From Cylindrotheca closterium (taxonomy: Eukaryota; Bacillariophyta; Bacillariophyceae; Bacillariales; Bacillariaceae): a DNA stretch of 64,000 nucleotides. Made by a program: the position numbers and the translations under genes. Location: contig CAKOGP040002280.1 of assembly GCA_933822405.4 (NCBI GenBank), positions 1 through 64,000 of the forward strand. The letters are read 5' to 3'. Shown piece after piece: positions 50,621-61,082 of the stretch; position 1 is the stretch's first letter, and the number at the start of each line of letters is the position of its first letter. A model generated the notes under the pieces. It ran no database searches and was not told the origin of the DNA. It was given only the letters and a program-made list of their open reading frames with translations.

Positions 50621-51041
50621 TGAAATTCGTGGCAGGAAGCCCCAAACATCATTTCTCGTTCGTGGCAAGAATACCAAGCGGCCATCCTCGCCACCATACC
50701 CTTGCGACAATAACTTCTCGTATAACAATCAACTACTACTTCTCAGCTTTTCAAAGTACGTGGACTTCCACTTTTGCTTCCCCTTTTGCTTCCCCTTTCG
50801 AATCTTATATATCGTCGTTTGTAGACTGACTCTCTTACCACATTGTCAGATGAAGTGATTGATTCGACTGATACGATCAATATTCTGACGTATGACAAAT
50901 CTTTTGAAGAGACGATGATCGATGACGAGCTGATACTGCGTGTGATAACTTATTATTGTATGCACTCATGTTGATAGATGAATGAAGACCTACCGTACTT
51001 ACATTCAATCACCAAGGATCATTCGTCGATGAAAAGGATTG
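50621..51041. other. Intergenic
   Basis: About 420 bases between F-box copy 1 and the membrane-protein gene. Contains TTGCTTCCCCTTT duplications near 50776-50800. Nothing else noted. Confidence 0.5.
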
Positions 51042-51635
51042 ATGTCGTCTCCTACTAATTTCACCCTGAGCAAGCATATCGATGCGTCGATCCTGGCACT
51101 GGCATCCTCAACGGACAACTTCACAGTTGGATTCAGCATCGGAATTCGACGCAAGCACTTGGGACGATGGGCAAACGCCCTGATTTCACTTTGCAATGGA
51201 CTTGGTGCTTTCCTTGCTGTTTTTGGAGGCAGGGTGATAATGGAATTCCTTCCTTCCTTTGCAAATGTGGTGGCAGCGCTTATGTTTGGAGTACTGGGCA
51301 CTGTTGAAATTGTTTCGTATTGTTTCAATAATGGTAATGAGACAACTACATCATCGTCAGTTGGCGCAATGACTTTCGCTCAAGTCATCCAATTGTCCGT
51401 ACCGATGACACTGAATAATCTTGCTGGAGGCGCAGCGGGAGGAGCCATGGGATTGTCACCAGGAATATCTGGATTCTACGCTGTCGTCGCATCCTATGTC
51501 ATGATGCACTTTGGACACATGGCCGGATATCGACTAAGCTCTACAAAACTCCCAGTCGATCCTTCTTTGGTGTCGGGGGTTTTACTCTTGGTTCTTTGTT
51601 TGTTGACGATCCTAGATGCTACTGAGGCCGATTGA
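51042..51635 (+). CDS. MntP/YtaF-like (DUF204-type) membrane protein
   Basis: A 197-residue polytopic protein with about six hydrophobic helices. Two similar halves start with ASILALASSTDNFTVGFSIG (about 15-35) and QLSVPMTLNNLAGGAAGGAM (about 118-140), an arrangement typical of the MntP/YtaF family with an acidic or amide residue followed by a small-residue helix. MntP proteins export manganese; in this protein the second conserved Asp is replaced by Asn (TLNNLAGG), so transport activity and ion specificity are uncertain. The LysE-superfamily relationship is general knowledge of the family. The ATG at 51042 directly follows a TTG that opens the frame. There is no recognisable targeting peptide. 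It interrupts the F-box-like tandem family. Confidence 0.65.
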   Translation: MSSPTNFTLSKHIDASILALASSTDNFTVGFSIGIRRKHLGRWANALISLCNGLGAFLAVFGGRVIMEFLPSFANVVAALMFGVLGTVEIVSYCFNNGNETTTSSSVGAMTFAQVIQLSVPMTLNNLAGGAAGGAMGLSPGISGFYAVVASYVMMHFGHMAGYRLSSTKLPVDPSLVSGVLLLVLCLLTILDATEAD

Positions 51636-52434
51636 TAGCAACTGATGAAATAACAAGAACACAAGACAGAGAGGCCTATTATTGCACACTTCGTCACATC
51701 ATAATACTTCCTTGAGCTCCAAGCATTCGAAGGCTCATATCGATCAAGTCTAGTAGAATCCAAATACAATGCATGTGATGGAGAGACAGGAAAGTTGGAA
51801 GGAAAAACAGGCTTCTAGCGCAATTCAGTTTAGTCAGGGAAACTCATCGGTACCTATGGCAAGTGACAAAGAGTTTGGCGCTCCGAACAGTCAGACGAAT
51901 TGTTAGATATTCTAGCAAATAAGGTATAGCTGTTCAGAAGTGAATCGAGCCAATCTACGACGACTGCTGTCGCTCTAAATCACTTTATCCTTGATGACTA
52001 CTTTCAAACCATCCCATGAAATCGCAGGTACTCTAGTTGATTGTTTAAATGCAAGACAAAAGAACCATTCGATGAGACGAACCACTGTGGCATATTGATA
52101 GATGAATCGCTGGGAAGTTACAAGAGACTTTATAGTCGATGCTCGCATCGCCTACCGCTTCGAAATTGGGCTACTTGAGAAATCGCAGATGCCCAAAATA
52201 CTCCCCAAGTGAATATCAGCAAGTGCGCCACCATTTCCATCGCTGGAAGTAGTTGTCCATGGTGGTCATAGCCTACATAAGACTTGTCGGGGGGAGATTT
52301 GAGCCGATTTTGGATTCGGAACTTCTCCGTGTGTGGTCCGCCCTTCATACGTCTCGCGTTCTGGCATGTTTCACAGTGGCATCAAAAACCTCATAATTTC
52401 AACTTTGGAACAAACTGAAAGCAATCCCTTCATC
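51636..52434. other. Intergenic
   Basis: About 800 bases upstream of the intact F-box-like gene. The frame of that gene is open to 52333 and has another ATG at 52366; see that entry. No other feature. Confidence 0.5.
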
Positions 52435-54165
52435 ATGATGACCCTAAAGCGCCAAATTGATGTCACTCCAAGAGCCTCAAAACGTCTAAAGACCAAGGCG
52501 AGAAAGGACGAAGCGGTAACGATCTCGAGCACGTTGTTTGGCTGCACAGACATCGTTGCCGAACTCTTCTCGTTTTTGGATACAAACTCACTACTGCAGT
52601 TCTCGTGTGTCAACAAGGACTTTTCTTCCCTTCTCACTTATAATCATGTGGTTCGGGCTACTATGATGTCTGGTGGATACGCCGCTACGACTCTCGAACG
52701 CATGATCCCGCCTATTCGAGATCAGATGATTTGGATTCCATCACCTATGAGACTTCTCCGTGTTGTCTCTGGAAAGCGATGCGAAAGGTGCCATCGGGCT
52801 ACTCGCTACGTTTCCCCATGTATTGGTATGTTTCTGTGCACTAGATGTACTGGGGCATGCTCCGAGAAGACTTTGCGGAAGAATCCGGTGAAACGGTTCC
52901 TTGATTGTAAAAGAGTTCAGCGTGTCCCTCTGAAAGGGCCTAGATCCCCTCACAGATTCCTAATCAAGGCCCCCATACAAGATTCTACTGGCACAAACAT
53001 TGGACCGGTGGTAACTCTCCAAGATATTGAAACGATGGCGACAATCACGAATATGACCCAGGCTGAAAAAGTCGTCGCTAGACATGTTGAAGAATGCGAC
53101 ACTCGTCAGCCCAAAGCTATTGCGTCTGCAAATGCCATTCTTTCGGCAGTCAACCAAAATCGAGAAGATGCCACTGCCCGAAAGAATGCCATTCTAAAAG
53201 CCAAACTGGAAGGGCAAAAGCGATTCGAAGAAGCCCGCAAGAAACGAGTCGACGCGCTCCTTTTTGAACTCAAGGCTCTTTTGGGCGAGAACGTTTCTTG
53301 GAAATCCAATCTGGACAATCGACGCTGGAAATCTAATGGCAACCAATATTTATTCAGCGATCCTATACTGCAAGGAATATTGCAGCCAATGCTTAAAGCA
53401 CCCAGCAAAATCAATAAAAAGGTCCTCGGCGAAATTCCAGGAAGAATCCAAGCCACTGTCGACAAACGAGCTCTAATGGACCTATACATCGAGAGGATTT
53501 TGCATTTTGTGGGCGATGACGACGGAGAGCGAGCTTTACAGCACGGTTGGAATACCGAAGGCTTTCACTATAATTTCTACAACCGTTCGATCGGAAAACT
53601 TCTTGCCCAACCCCTGAAGGATCCGTATGCACTCAGTGAAGGAGACCTTCAAAAGCTCTGCGAGCAAGTCAAGGCCATTGTGAACCGCAAACATACTGGA
53701 AGGGTTGTGCTGCAAAAGCTTGCTTCGAAACTCGAAGGTTGTCCGTTCCAGGACGATGTTCAGCAGTATCATTGGATCATCCATCTATGGGCTTATGGCT
53801 TCCGTAACATGCACGTTCAGAGGATTCTGAGAGAGCCTCTTCTCGCACCTGAAGAGATTACGGAGGAGAAGCTAAATGCGATTGCAGAACAGCTCCGAAT
53901 GGTCTTGGAAAAGAAGCAGGAGGCTTTTCGCAAGGTCAACCTTTTGTTGGAACCCACAAGAGATTACCCTGAATGGACCGGAAGGCTCAACAGCTGGTTC
54001 TGGAACTCGAGGGACAACAAAGTCATCTTTCACAATTTCGCTGCTCGTGAAATATTGAACCCCAAGTTTGCGGATTTGGACAATCTCACAGACGAAACTA
54101 TCGTCGGCTTATCGAAGGAGGTGATTAAACATTTTGAAAAAAAGTATGGAAATGCAGAGTCTTGA
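52435..54165 (+). CDS. F-box-like protein with cysteine pairs, intact copy 2
   Basis: A 576-residue protein from the ATG at 52435, which aligns with the start of copy 1; an ATG at 52366 would add 23 residues. Near the N-terminus lies an F-box-like motif (TDIVAELFSFLDTNSLLQFS, about 35-55), followed by CVNKDFSSLLTYNHVVRATM. Next comes a Cys-rich module (VSGKRCERCHRATRYVSP, MFLCTRCTGAC; about 110-145) that probably binds zinc. A Lys/Arg/Glu-rich helix covers about 225-280 (REDATARKNAILKAKLEGQK), and the C-terminal 250 residues contain two similar repeats each with W/Y-x-x-N/G and EPL-x-x-P motifs (LAQPLKDPYALSEGDLQKLC; LREPLLAPEEITEEKLNAIA). F-box proteins recruit substrates to SCF ubiquitin ligases through Skp1; substrate and true Skp1 binding are not predictable. 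Two decayed relatives flank it. Confidence 0.75.
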   Translation: MMTLKRQIDVTPRASKRLKTKARKDEAVTISSTLFGCTDIVAELFSFLDTNSLLQFSCVNKDFSSLLTYNHVVRATMMSGGYAATTLERMIPPIRDQMIWIPSPMRLLRVVSGKRCERCHRATRYVSPCIGMFLCTRCTGACSEKTLRKNPVKRFLDCKRVQRVPLKGPRSPHRFLIKAPIQDSTGTNIGPVVTLQDIETMATITNMTQAEKVVARHVEECDTRQPKAIASANAILSAVNQNREDATARKNAILKAKLEGQKRFEEARKKRVDALLFELKALLGENVSWKSNLDNRRWKSNGNQYLFSDPILQGILQPMLKAPSKINKKVLGEIPGRIQATVDKRALMDLYIERILHFVGDDDGERALQHGWNTEGFHYNFYNRSIGKLLAQPLKDPYALSEGDLQKLCEQVKAIVNRKHTGRVVLQKLASKLEGCPFQDDVQQYHWIIHLWAYGFRNMHVQRILREPLLAPEEITEEKLNAIAEQLRMVLEKKQEAFRKVNLLLEPTRDYPEWTGRLNSWFWNSRDNKVIFHNFAAREILNPKFADLDNLTDETIVGLSKEVIKHFEKKYGNAES

Positions 54166-54554
54166 AAGCAGTATACGTACTGTAGCACCCAGCGAAAACT
54201 CCAGCCTTTGGAGTTCAGCACTTGCAGGATTGAACCAACTCTGAATCTTTTCATACATAATTTTCTTCCATTTTCATTAAAGAGTCTACTCTTGTAGTAT
54301 TGAATTACATGGTGCTAGCTTTCATTTTGTCCAAAACAAGAATCATCGCTCTTGTTGGATTATGGATTACTGTACTGGTATATACCGTATACTCCGATAG
54401 ATGATCGATTACTCTGATAGTCGACTGGTTCGAGTACCTTTGACGTTGCAGTGACATCTTGAAATGGATACAATGCGCGATGATGACAATAGTATAATGT
54501 ATCACAACAAGAGTCAAAATACGATTTCATACCATGGCTGAACCGAAACGGCGT
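54166..54554. other. Intergenic
   Basis: About 390 bases after the intact F-box-like gene, containing CTGTACTGGTATATACCGTA (about 54370-54389). The eroded third copy begins immediately after. Confidence 0.5.
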
Positions 54555-55240
54555 GTTCAAACTTCCAAGCATTATGCATTGGAAACCATTGCTTGCCAAT
54601 CGAAAATGGTCAGCCAAGGAGGGACATTATGAGTTTGGCGATCCAGTCATAGATAGCCTTGTTGGAAGGGCCTTCGTTACACCAAGCAAGCTCAACAAGA
54701 AAACGCTTCGTGAGCTAGTAGCGCATGTCCATACTGTCTCTACCGATCAGACACTAATGGAGCAGCATGTTCAAACGATAATTCCCAAGTGGATCATAGG
54801 GGAGCACAAGCTGCAATGAAGATGCAATGGCATCCAGAAAAGAATTTCTATATGTTTTTTGATCCGTATGTGAGTCAAATAGTTGGGATACCTTAGTTGG
54901 GATACCTATCTCGAATCCTCGATCGCTAAAACCAGAAGACTTAACCAAGCTAGCGATGCAAGTTTCGAAGCATTTGAGAAACAAAGAAAAGTCAGATGAG
55001 CTTTTGAGACTTTTATTTAGATTGATGGAAGGTTACACTCACGAACCATCAGTCTTATTCAAGAACTATTGGGACCCAGTAAACGCCAGATATATTTTCT
55101 CATTCTACAGAATCCACTCTGTGATTGGAAAAGAATTTGAAAGACCTCATGAGATCCCTACCAACAGACTTTTCATGATGGCACAGCAGATCAAGATAGA
55201 ATTGAGTAAACCTTATTGGGGCCATCATTATTGGATGACT
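54555..55240 (+). pseudogene. F-box-like family relic, copy 3 (C-terminal half only)
   Basis: Recognisable only by comparison with 52435-54165. The first piece encodes HWKPLLANRKWSAKEGHYEF and TPSKLNKKTLRELVAHVHTV, matching WKSNLDNRRWKSNGNQYLF and APSKINKKVLGEIPGRIQAT of the intact copy, up to a stop at 54817-54819. The frame then changes: QWHPEKNFYMFFDPYVS (about 54831-54880) corresponds to GWNTEGFHYNFYNRSIG. A third piece from about 54930, with LTKLAMQVSKHLRNKEKSDE and NYWDPVNARYIFSFYRIHSV, runs to 55243 and matches the second C-terminal repeat. The F-box and Cys-rich half is absent. At least two frame disruptions and a missing 5' half make this a clear relic. Confidence 0.75.
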
Positions 55241-55359
55241 TGAGGAGGCGATAACGAATAATATTATTTACTAGAGTGGTAATAGTATTATATTGCACAA
55301 ACAATTATTTCGGCTATTTGCGCCTGCCCATATATGTATGTATACTCCAAAAGATTGAT

Positions 55360-57769
55360 TTACTTGACATCGCGGCACAAGGTGCAGCAATCTGGTTCGC
55401 AATCGTACCCTTCGTTCAATCGGGCATCGTAACAATCCACAATGAACTGTCTCAAATAGTTCTTGGTCAAATCGCAAACCTCTGCAGGAATGGTACCACC
55501 GAGTTTATTACCCTCCAGGGTAAATTGCTCGAGTTTTTCCAGGTTTCCAATGGTGTATGGGACATTTCCAGCGAACTGATTTCGTTGAAATTGCATTCGA
55601 GTCATGTTTTGCAAGTTTCCAATTTGGAACGGGATTTCTCCTTCCAATCGATTGTCGTTGATACTAAAGTAGACTGTGCATTGCGAGAAGGAAAAAAAAT
55701 AGAGAAAAGGACTGAAGTGAGCATGCTTGTCTGTCCAGAGAATAAAACCATTTGGATGCACATGGAGTCAATAACTTACACATGTTGGTCAATTGCCCAA
55801 TTTCCGAAATGAGTCTTCCCGAGAACCCATTGTAACCCAACTCGAGACGTTGCATGTCGGTGAGCAACCCCAATTCCGATGGCATGAAGCCACCCACACC
55901 AACGGATGCGGCACGCAAATCTCTCATCTTCCACAAGAGACCAATGTGGGTTGGAAAGTTGCCATTGAACAAGTTTTCGGACAGTGCCAAAACTTCGAGA
56001 GAATTCAAACGACCCAGGTCCGTGGGTAGGATTCCCGACAATTCGTTGGACGCAAATCGAAGGTTGACGAGTTGCTGCAGTTCTCCCAGTTGACTTGGAA
56101 CCGTACCCTTCATACGGTTGAAACCAATGTTCAAGTCCGTGAGAGTTCGTGTGCGGCCAATTTCACTGGGAATCCGGCCACTGATAAAGTTGGTTTCGAC
56201 GCGAAAGCCTCGAAGAACCGGCGAGTTTCCAACCTCGGTGGGAATGGTACCGGTAATACGGTTACCATAGAGTCGTAATTCTCTAAGGCGAGGCATTCCA
56301 AAGAGCTCGGTAGGAATGGTTCCGGTCAAGTGAACACGAGAGGCAGAGATGGAAGCAAGACCAATCATGAGACCAATCTCACTCGGGAACTGTAATAATA
56401 ATAATAATAATAAGGACATGGCAAGAGGACATGTTTGGAAATTGGTTGGTTAGTAACTGATGAAAGAAATGCAAATCCAGACAAATCGCCAAGTCTCTAG
56501 TCAACAACAATGATATAATATAGTATCACAAATAATACATACCTGTCCAAACAAGTTGTTGGTATCCATCTGCATGGAATTGATGGCATCGCGGTTGTTG
56601 CACTGGACTCCCAACCAAAGACATTCATTGAGATCACTCATCCAAGCATCGTCGTAATCCCAAATGGTTCCATTCAAACCATAGTAGTTAATGGCGAGAG
56701 TGAATCGCTGACGAGCTTGTCCGGCATCCCGATTGTTCCCCGAGGCAAACCAGATCATGGCCATGTTGATGGGATGACATAGATTTTCGGGCAAGGTAAA
56801 GTTGGGTCCAAAAAACTTTTGGGCGACTCGTTCTTGAATGGTAGCGCGCATGTCCTTGACGTCTTGGGGGATAATTTCGATTTGCCCGTTGCAGTTGCAC
56901 TGATCCACCACATTGGGAAAGCAGGATTGATCTTCAAAGTCGCAGTTTCCATCAAAGTCGGCCATACAGGAATTGATTTGTCCCCGTGCTAGGACGATAT
57001 CATCATCGTAGTAGAAATCGTCATCAGTGTCATCAATCCATGGAGAAAAGGTAGGAGCCAAGGTTTCCATTTGATCGGGTTCCTTGTCCTTGAGGATGAT
57101 GTAAAGGACTGCTATTAGCAACAGCAAAAGCAAACAGCAGAGACAAATGAGACAGCAACACCAGGCCCGGCGGCGCCGAGCCCGGCGCTTGGATTCGTCT
57201 TCCACAATTTCATCTTCGTAGGTCTCGCGCATGTTGATGGGTTCTCCTTCGTCATAGTCATAATCATCGTCGTCCTCGTCGGCATAGGCCATGTCGGGAT
57301 CGTAGACCATGAGTTCGTTGCCTGCGTCCTTGTACTCGCGGCCTGCATACTGCCTTGGCTGAGGTTCCGAGGCAGGATCGTAAGGGACCAAACTCATGGC
57401 CGACTCGGGAGGTTGGTAGTGGTCATCATAATAAGGTTCTCCGTCGGCGTTGATGTAATAGGGGCGACCTGTGTCATCGTAATACGGACCTTCGGGAGGA
57501 GGCACCGTTGGACCAGTCTCCGTGGCATCTGGCACTTCAGCACTTGGATCTTCCGTGAATTGACTGGTGGTAAAGTCATCGGTGGAGCCTCCCGTGCGAG
57601 TATAATCGCCGGTTGTGGTACGATTGTCATACTGGGTGAACTCGTCGGCATTGGGAGAAGGTCCTGTTTCATTGGGACCGGCTTCAGCAAAGGTATCTCC
57701 GCCAAAGGTGTCGCCTCCGTAAGTATCGGCTCCCACCGTGTACTCGTCGTTGTTGTTATTGCTGGCCAT
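55360..57769 (-). CDS. Transmembrane leucine-rich-repeat protein, three exons
   Basis: Exon 1 56543-57769, exon 2 55780-56389 and exon 3 55360-55673 (minus strand) encode 716 residues; introns are 153 and 106 nt with GTATG..CAG and GTAAGT..CAG borders, phases 0 and 1. The N-terminal 195 residues are acidic, Tyr/Thr/Pro-rich and presumably cytosolic (EYTVGADTYGGDTFGG). A basic patch RRARRRRA precedes one helix at about 203-226 (WCCCLICLCCLLLLLLIAVL). The outside part starts with a Cys-containing region and an LRR cap (NECLWLGVQCNNRDAINSMQ), then about ten plant-type LRRs (LxxLRFxSNELSGILPTDLG, IGNLQNMTRMQFQRNQFAGN), and a Cys-rich end (CEPDCCTLCRDVK). No kinase domain. This is the type II LRR receptor-like layout common in diatoms; the ligand is unknown. 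Confidence 0.88.
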
Positions 57770-57790
57770 ATTGGTCTTCTTCTTCGTGTC

Positions 57791-57826
<36 letters not shown>

Positions 57827-58512
57827 GGATACTCTGTTGTATCAACTCAGAGAGCGTGAATTGTCCTTTTTACTTGGCCCTGAAACCGAAAACTGGGAAT
57901 GAAAGAATGAATGGTATGACTCGAACTTCTTGTTCTTCTTCTTCTCTTTGTTGCAGTAACAATCGACGCTCAGCTTAAGAGTGTGAAACGTGGAGATTAC
58001 TGATCGATTGAAGATAAATACAAGTAGTGTCACAGTTGTAAAAAGCCAAACACCTTAAAATAGAATCCACAAGGTAGATCTGTTGTTTCCTTACGTGATG
58101 ATAACAAAGAGGAGTGCCTGTGGATTTTTCGTACCTACATTACTACCCTTTTCAGTAGGGATGGTGCATGATATGAGAACGAAGCCTTTCCATTTTCGTA
58201 CCATTCTACACAAAGACCGAAAGCAAAATGACTCACGACCACGACCCCCTTCGATTGGCCCCTCCCGCGAAAACGCTGGAGACTGTGACTGACTGTCCGC
58301 CATTCTCTTCCCCTTTTTCGAATTCAAAAGGAGGGAGATGGGAAGGGGAAATGATTCTGAAAACTTTGGCCATATTTTGGTAAGCGGACGAGAGAGTATA
58401 CCGGTATATTACTGTAGGTGCACCTCCCTTCACGAGACTGCCAACCACAGCACTTCTGCTCTACCACTACCATACCTGTACTAAAACCAGCAATGTCAAT
58501 GATATTCTAAGA
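57770..58512. other. Intergenic between divergent genes
   Basis: About 740 bases between the LRR membrane protein (left) and the seven-helix receptor-like gene (right). Contains a TTG run of about 14 units at 57789-57827, immediately upstream of the LRR start, and ATACCGGTATATT near 58398-58410. No gene seen. Confidence 0.6.
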
Positions 58513-59522
58513 ATGCATCAACAACTATTCACTCACAATCAGCAAGTTGCCTTGGCATTCGCTCCAAAATGCAGCGGGTTCTTGTCCATCATTGCCTCCG
58601 TATGGATCGTTGTGGAAGTCCTAAAGGAACCCTCGAAACGATCCAACGTTTACCATCGTTTGCTGTGTGGAATGAGTCTCTGGGATGGAATTGTGTCCGC
58701 GGCAATGTTCTTGTCCACTTGGCCAATGCCGACCGGGGGTGAAGATGAAGACAATACAGTTTGGTATGTTTTACACTAGGTGTGCGATGCGCGGTGTATT
58801 ACTATGTGTTGAGTGTGCAATGGCATGCATGCATCCATGCATACTCACTTCATTTTGGTTTTCTTTCCTATAGGGCAATTGGGAATGAGCTAACGTGTCT
58901 CATTCAAGGAACATTTGTGCAATTCAGCATAGCACCACCGATTTGTACGTTTCTGCTTATTGTCATACAGTATATGGATATATTAGGGTTGCCAGCCAAT
59001 CTGATCGATCACCATATGCACCGTATACATATTCTCATTATTTTTCTGTTTCCTTCTTCTTCAGACAACTTTTGCCTCGCCCTTTATTACATGCTCGTGG
59101 TCAAATACAAGTATTCGGAAAAGCAAGTCAAGAAGATTGAACCGTACATGCATGCCTTGCCCAACATGGTCGGAATTGGAACGGCCTTGTTTGGGCTGTT
59201 TCATGGAATCTATGGGAGCGCCCTGTTGTGGTGCTGGATCGAACCCGATGATACTCAATTTCGGTAAGCAAGCGTGTGTGTGTGTATGTTTTGTGATATA
59301 GCGACTATGGACTCAAAGGGAAAAAAGAATGGCTCTAACAAACCTGTATTGACTGCCATTTTATAAAATTTTGGAATCCACACAGGTGGGAAATGTATTA
59401 CATTCCACTTTGGATTGTCATTATTCTCATTACCACGATTATGATTGTCGTCTATCGAACCGTGGAACGCCGGGAAATGAAACTGATATTGGGAGTAGGG
59501 GATACTACTACTACTACTGGCA

Positions 59523-59556
<34 letters not shown>

Positions 59557-60796
59557 CACTAATAATGCCACCAATCGCATGTCGCTGACGTCTCAAGGGA
59601 GCGAACGGTCCTTTGTGGTGCAGCAGCAACAACAACAACAACATCACAATGCGTTTGATGGCAATAGTAGTTTCAGAGGTTCCATTACTTCCGGGACTGA
59701 CCATGCGAATGAAGGATTGTTGTTGCTTCCCGAATCCATGATGGATGCCTTGCGAATAGCTCGGGCCAGTCGGAGTAGTGGTGGTGGTGGTGGTGGTGGT
59801 GGTGGGACTATTACTCCTCTTGTCGGAGCACCATCCAACGACCGCCATGGAAGCAGTACCAACTTTGTAGCCGATGCTCTCCAACGCGCAAGTTTGAATC
59901 ATGCAAATTTGAACCACACTGTTGGACCCAAGAATCCGAGTATTATTAGTGGCGGCGGTGGTGGATTGTTGGATGCTGACCAAGTGATGGACGCGATTGG
60001 TGGATTTGCCTCGGTAAAGGAACAGCAGTCTGTGGAGAGCAACAAATTGGGAAGTCGGGCAGTCTTTCGACAATCGCTTTATTATACCCTATGCTTCTAT
60101 GCTGTATATGCCTTTCCGACTCTGAATCGAATCCTGGAGTTGCATGGGCACTCTTTTTTTCTGATATTTTTGTTACATGGCATCAGCATTCCAGCCGCAG
60201 GGATTTTGAACCTGATCGTCTACCGATACCCGTAAGTATTGATGCTTCTTATGGAGTTTGCTGCTCTTATAATTATTCTGACACACGCGCGCACACACAT
60301 TCATACCGTTCCAATGATAATGTTCAGATTCTACAAACGTTTGAAACAGCGCTACCCAGGAATGAGCCGGTGGCAGCGCGTCCGAAGAAGCATTCGATGG
60401 TCCTTCCTCGGACCAATCAAGGAGAGTAACAAAGTTACTCCTTCGCAGATGCAATCTCAGAAAAGCAAGATTGATCCGCGCAATTCCAGTAATATGCATA
60501 GCAATCTTTTGGAGGGCTCTACTGCAGGCAATAGCCAGCAGCCACCCGATTTGCTGTCGTCGGAATTCGATCCTTCCATTTACCGAAGCTCGTTTATGCA
60601 AACCATCATTGACGACATGTTGCACTTTGATGATCAAGATTATATTGGAAATAATATTGACTTGTACAATCAAATGGAATCCGATCTGAATGCCGTTTAT
60701 TCAGAATTTCCAACCGCGCTGACGGAAGATACAGTGGTTGTGCCCACTGACTTTCCAGTGGTGCTTCGACGCGAGTCTATCTCAGAAGAACACTAA
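58513..60796 (+). CDS. Seven-transmembrane receptor-like (GPCR-like) protein, five exons
   Basis: Exons 58513-58763, 58874-58944, 59065-59263, 59386-60231 and 60328-60796 encode 611 residues; all introns have GT..AG borders and their phases agree (DNTV-WAIGNEL, PPI-YNFCLAL, TQF-RWEMYY, RYP-FYKRLK). Hydrophobic helices: about 20-38 (FLSIIASVWIVVEVL), 50-70, 91-118 (NFCLALYYMLVV), 137-160 (GIGTALFGLFHGIYGSALL), 177-197 (YYIPLWIVIILITTIMIVVY), 405-424 (YYTLCFYAVYAF) and 431-453 (FFLIFLLHGISIPAAGILN). This is the 7TM receptor order. The segment between helices 5 and 6 is about 200 residues, with polyA, polyQ and polyG tracts. The last exon is a cytosolic tail. Helix 4 WCW and the SLWDGIVSAAMFL of helix 2 resemble cAMP-receptor/secretin-like receptors of protists more than rhodopsins; the ligand is not predictable. 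Confidence 0.82.
59522..59800 (+). repeat. Homopolymer-coding repeats in receptor loop
   Basis: Inside exon 4 of the receptor-like gene: GCT run coding polyAla (about 59523-59554), CAA/CAG run coding polyGln (about 59620-59642) and GGT run coding polyGly (about 59775-59805). They lie in the loop between helices 5 and 6 and may vary in length between strains. Confidence 0.85.
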
Positions 60797-61082
60797 TATG
60801 ATAGAATCCTGTAGGTTGCGATTGCTTTTGAGGCGTCGATTATTTCCTGCAACTATCAATCACTGTTGAACGCTTGATTGCTGCAAAATCATTACTGTCC
60901 AAGCTGACCTCAACGAATCTCACTTGTCGAAAGGATGATTCCAAGCACATTTTTGGATGATACGACGATGAAACCGCTCAAAATTGGCGTGATAGGTTGA
61001 CATTTCAATACTGTAATTGTAGATTTCTATGTTGTTAGTTCTAGTATCTAATAATTCGCTTTGCAAATATAGATCGCATCTA
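60797..61082. other. Intergenic between convergent genes
   Basis: About 285 bases separating the receptor-like gene from the RING-H2 gene on the opposite strand. Nothing seen beyond presumptive 3' ends. Confidence 0.5.
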
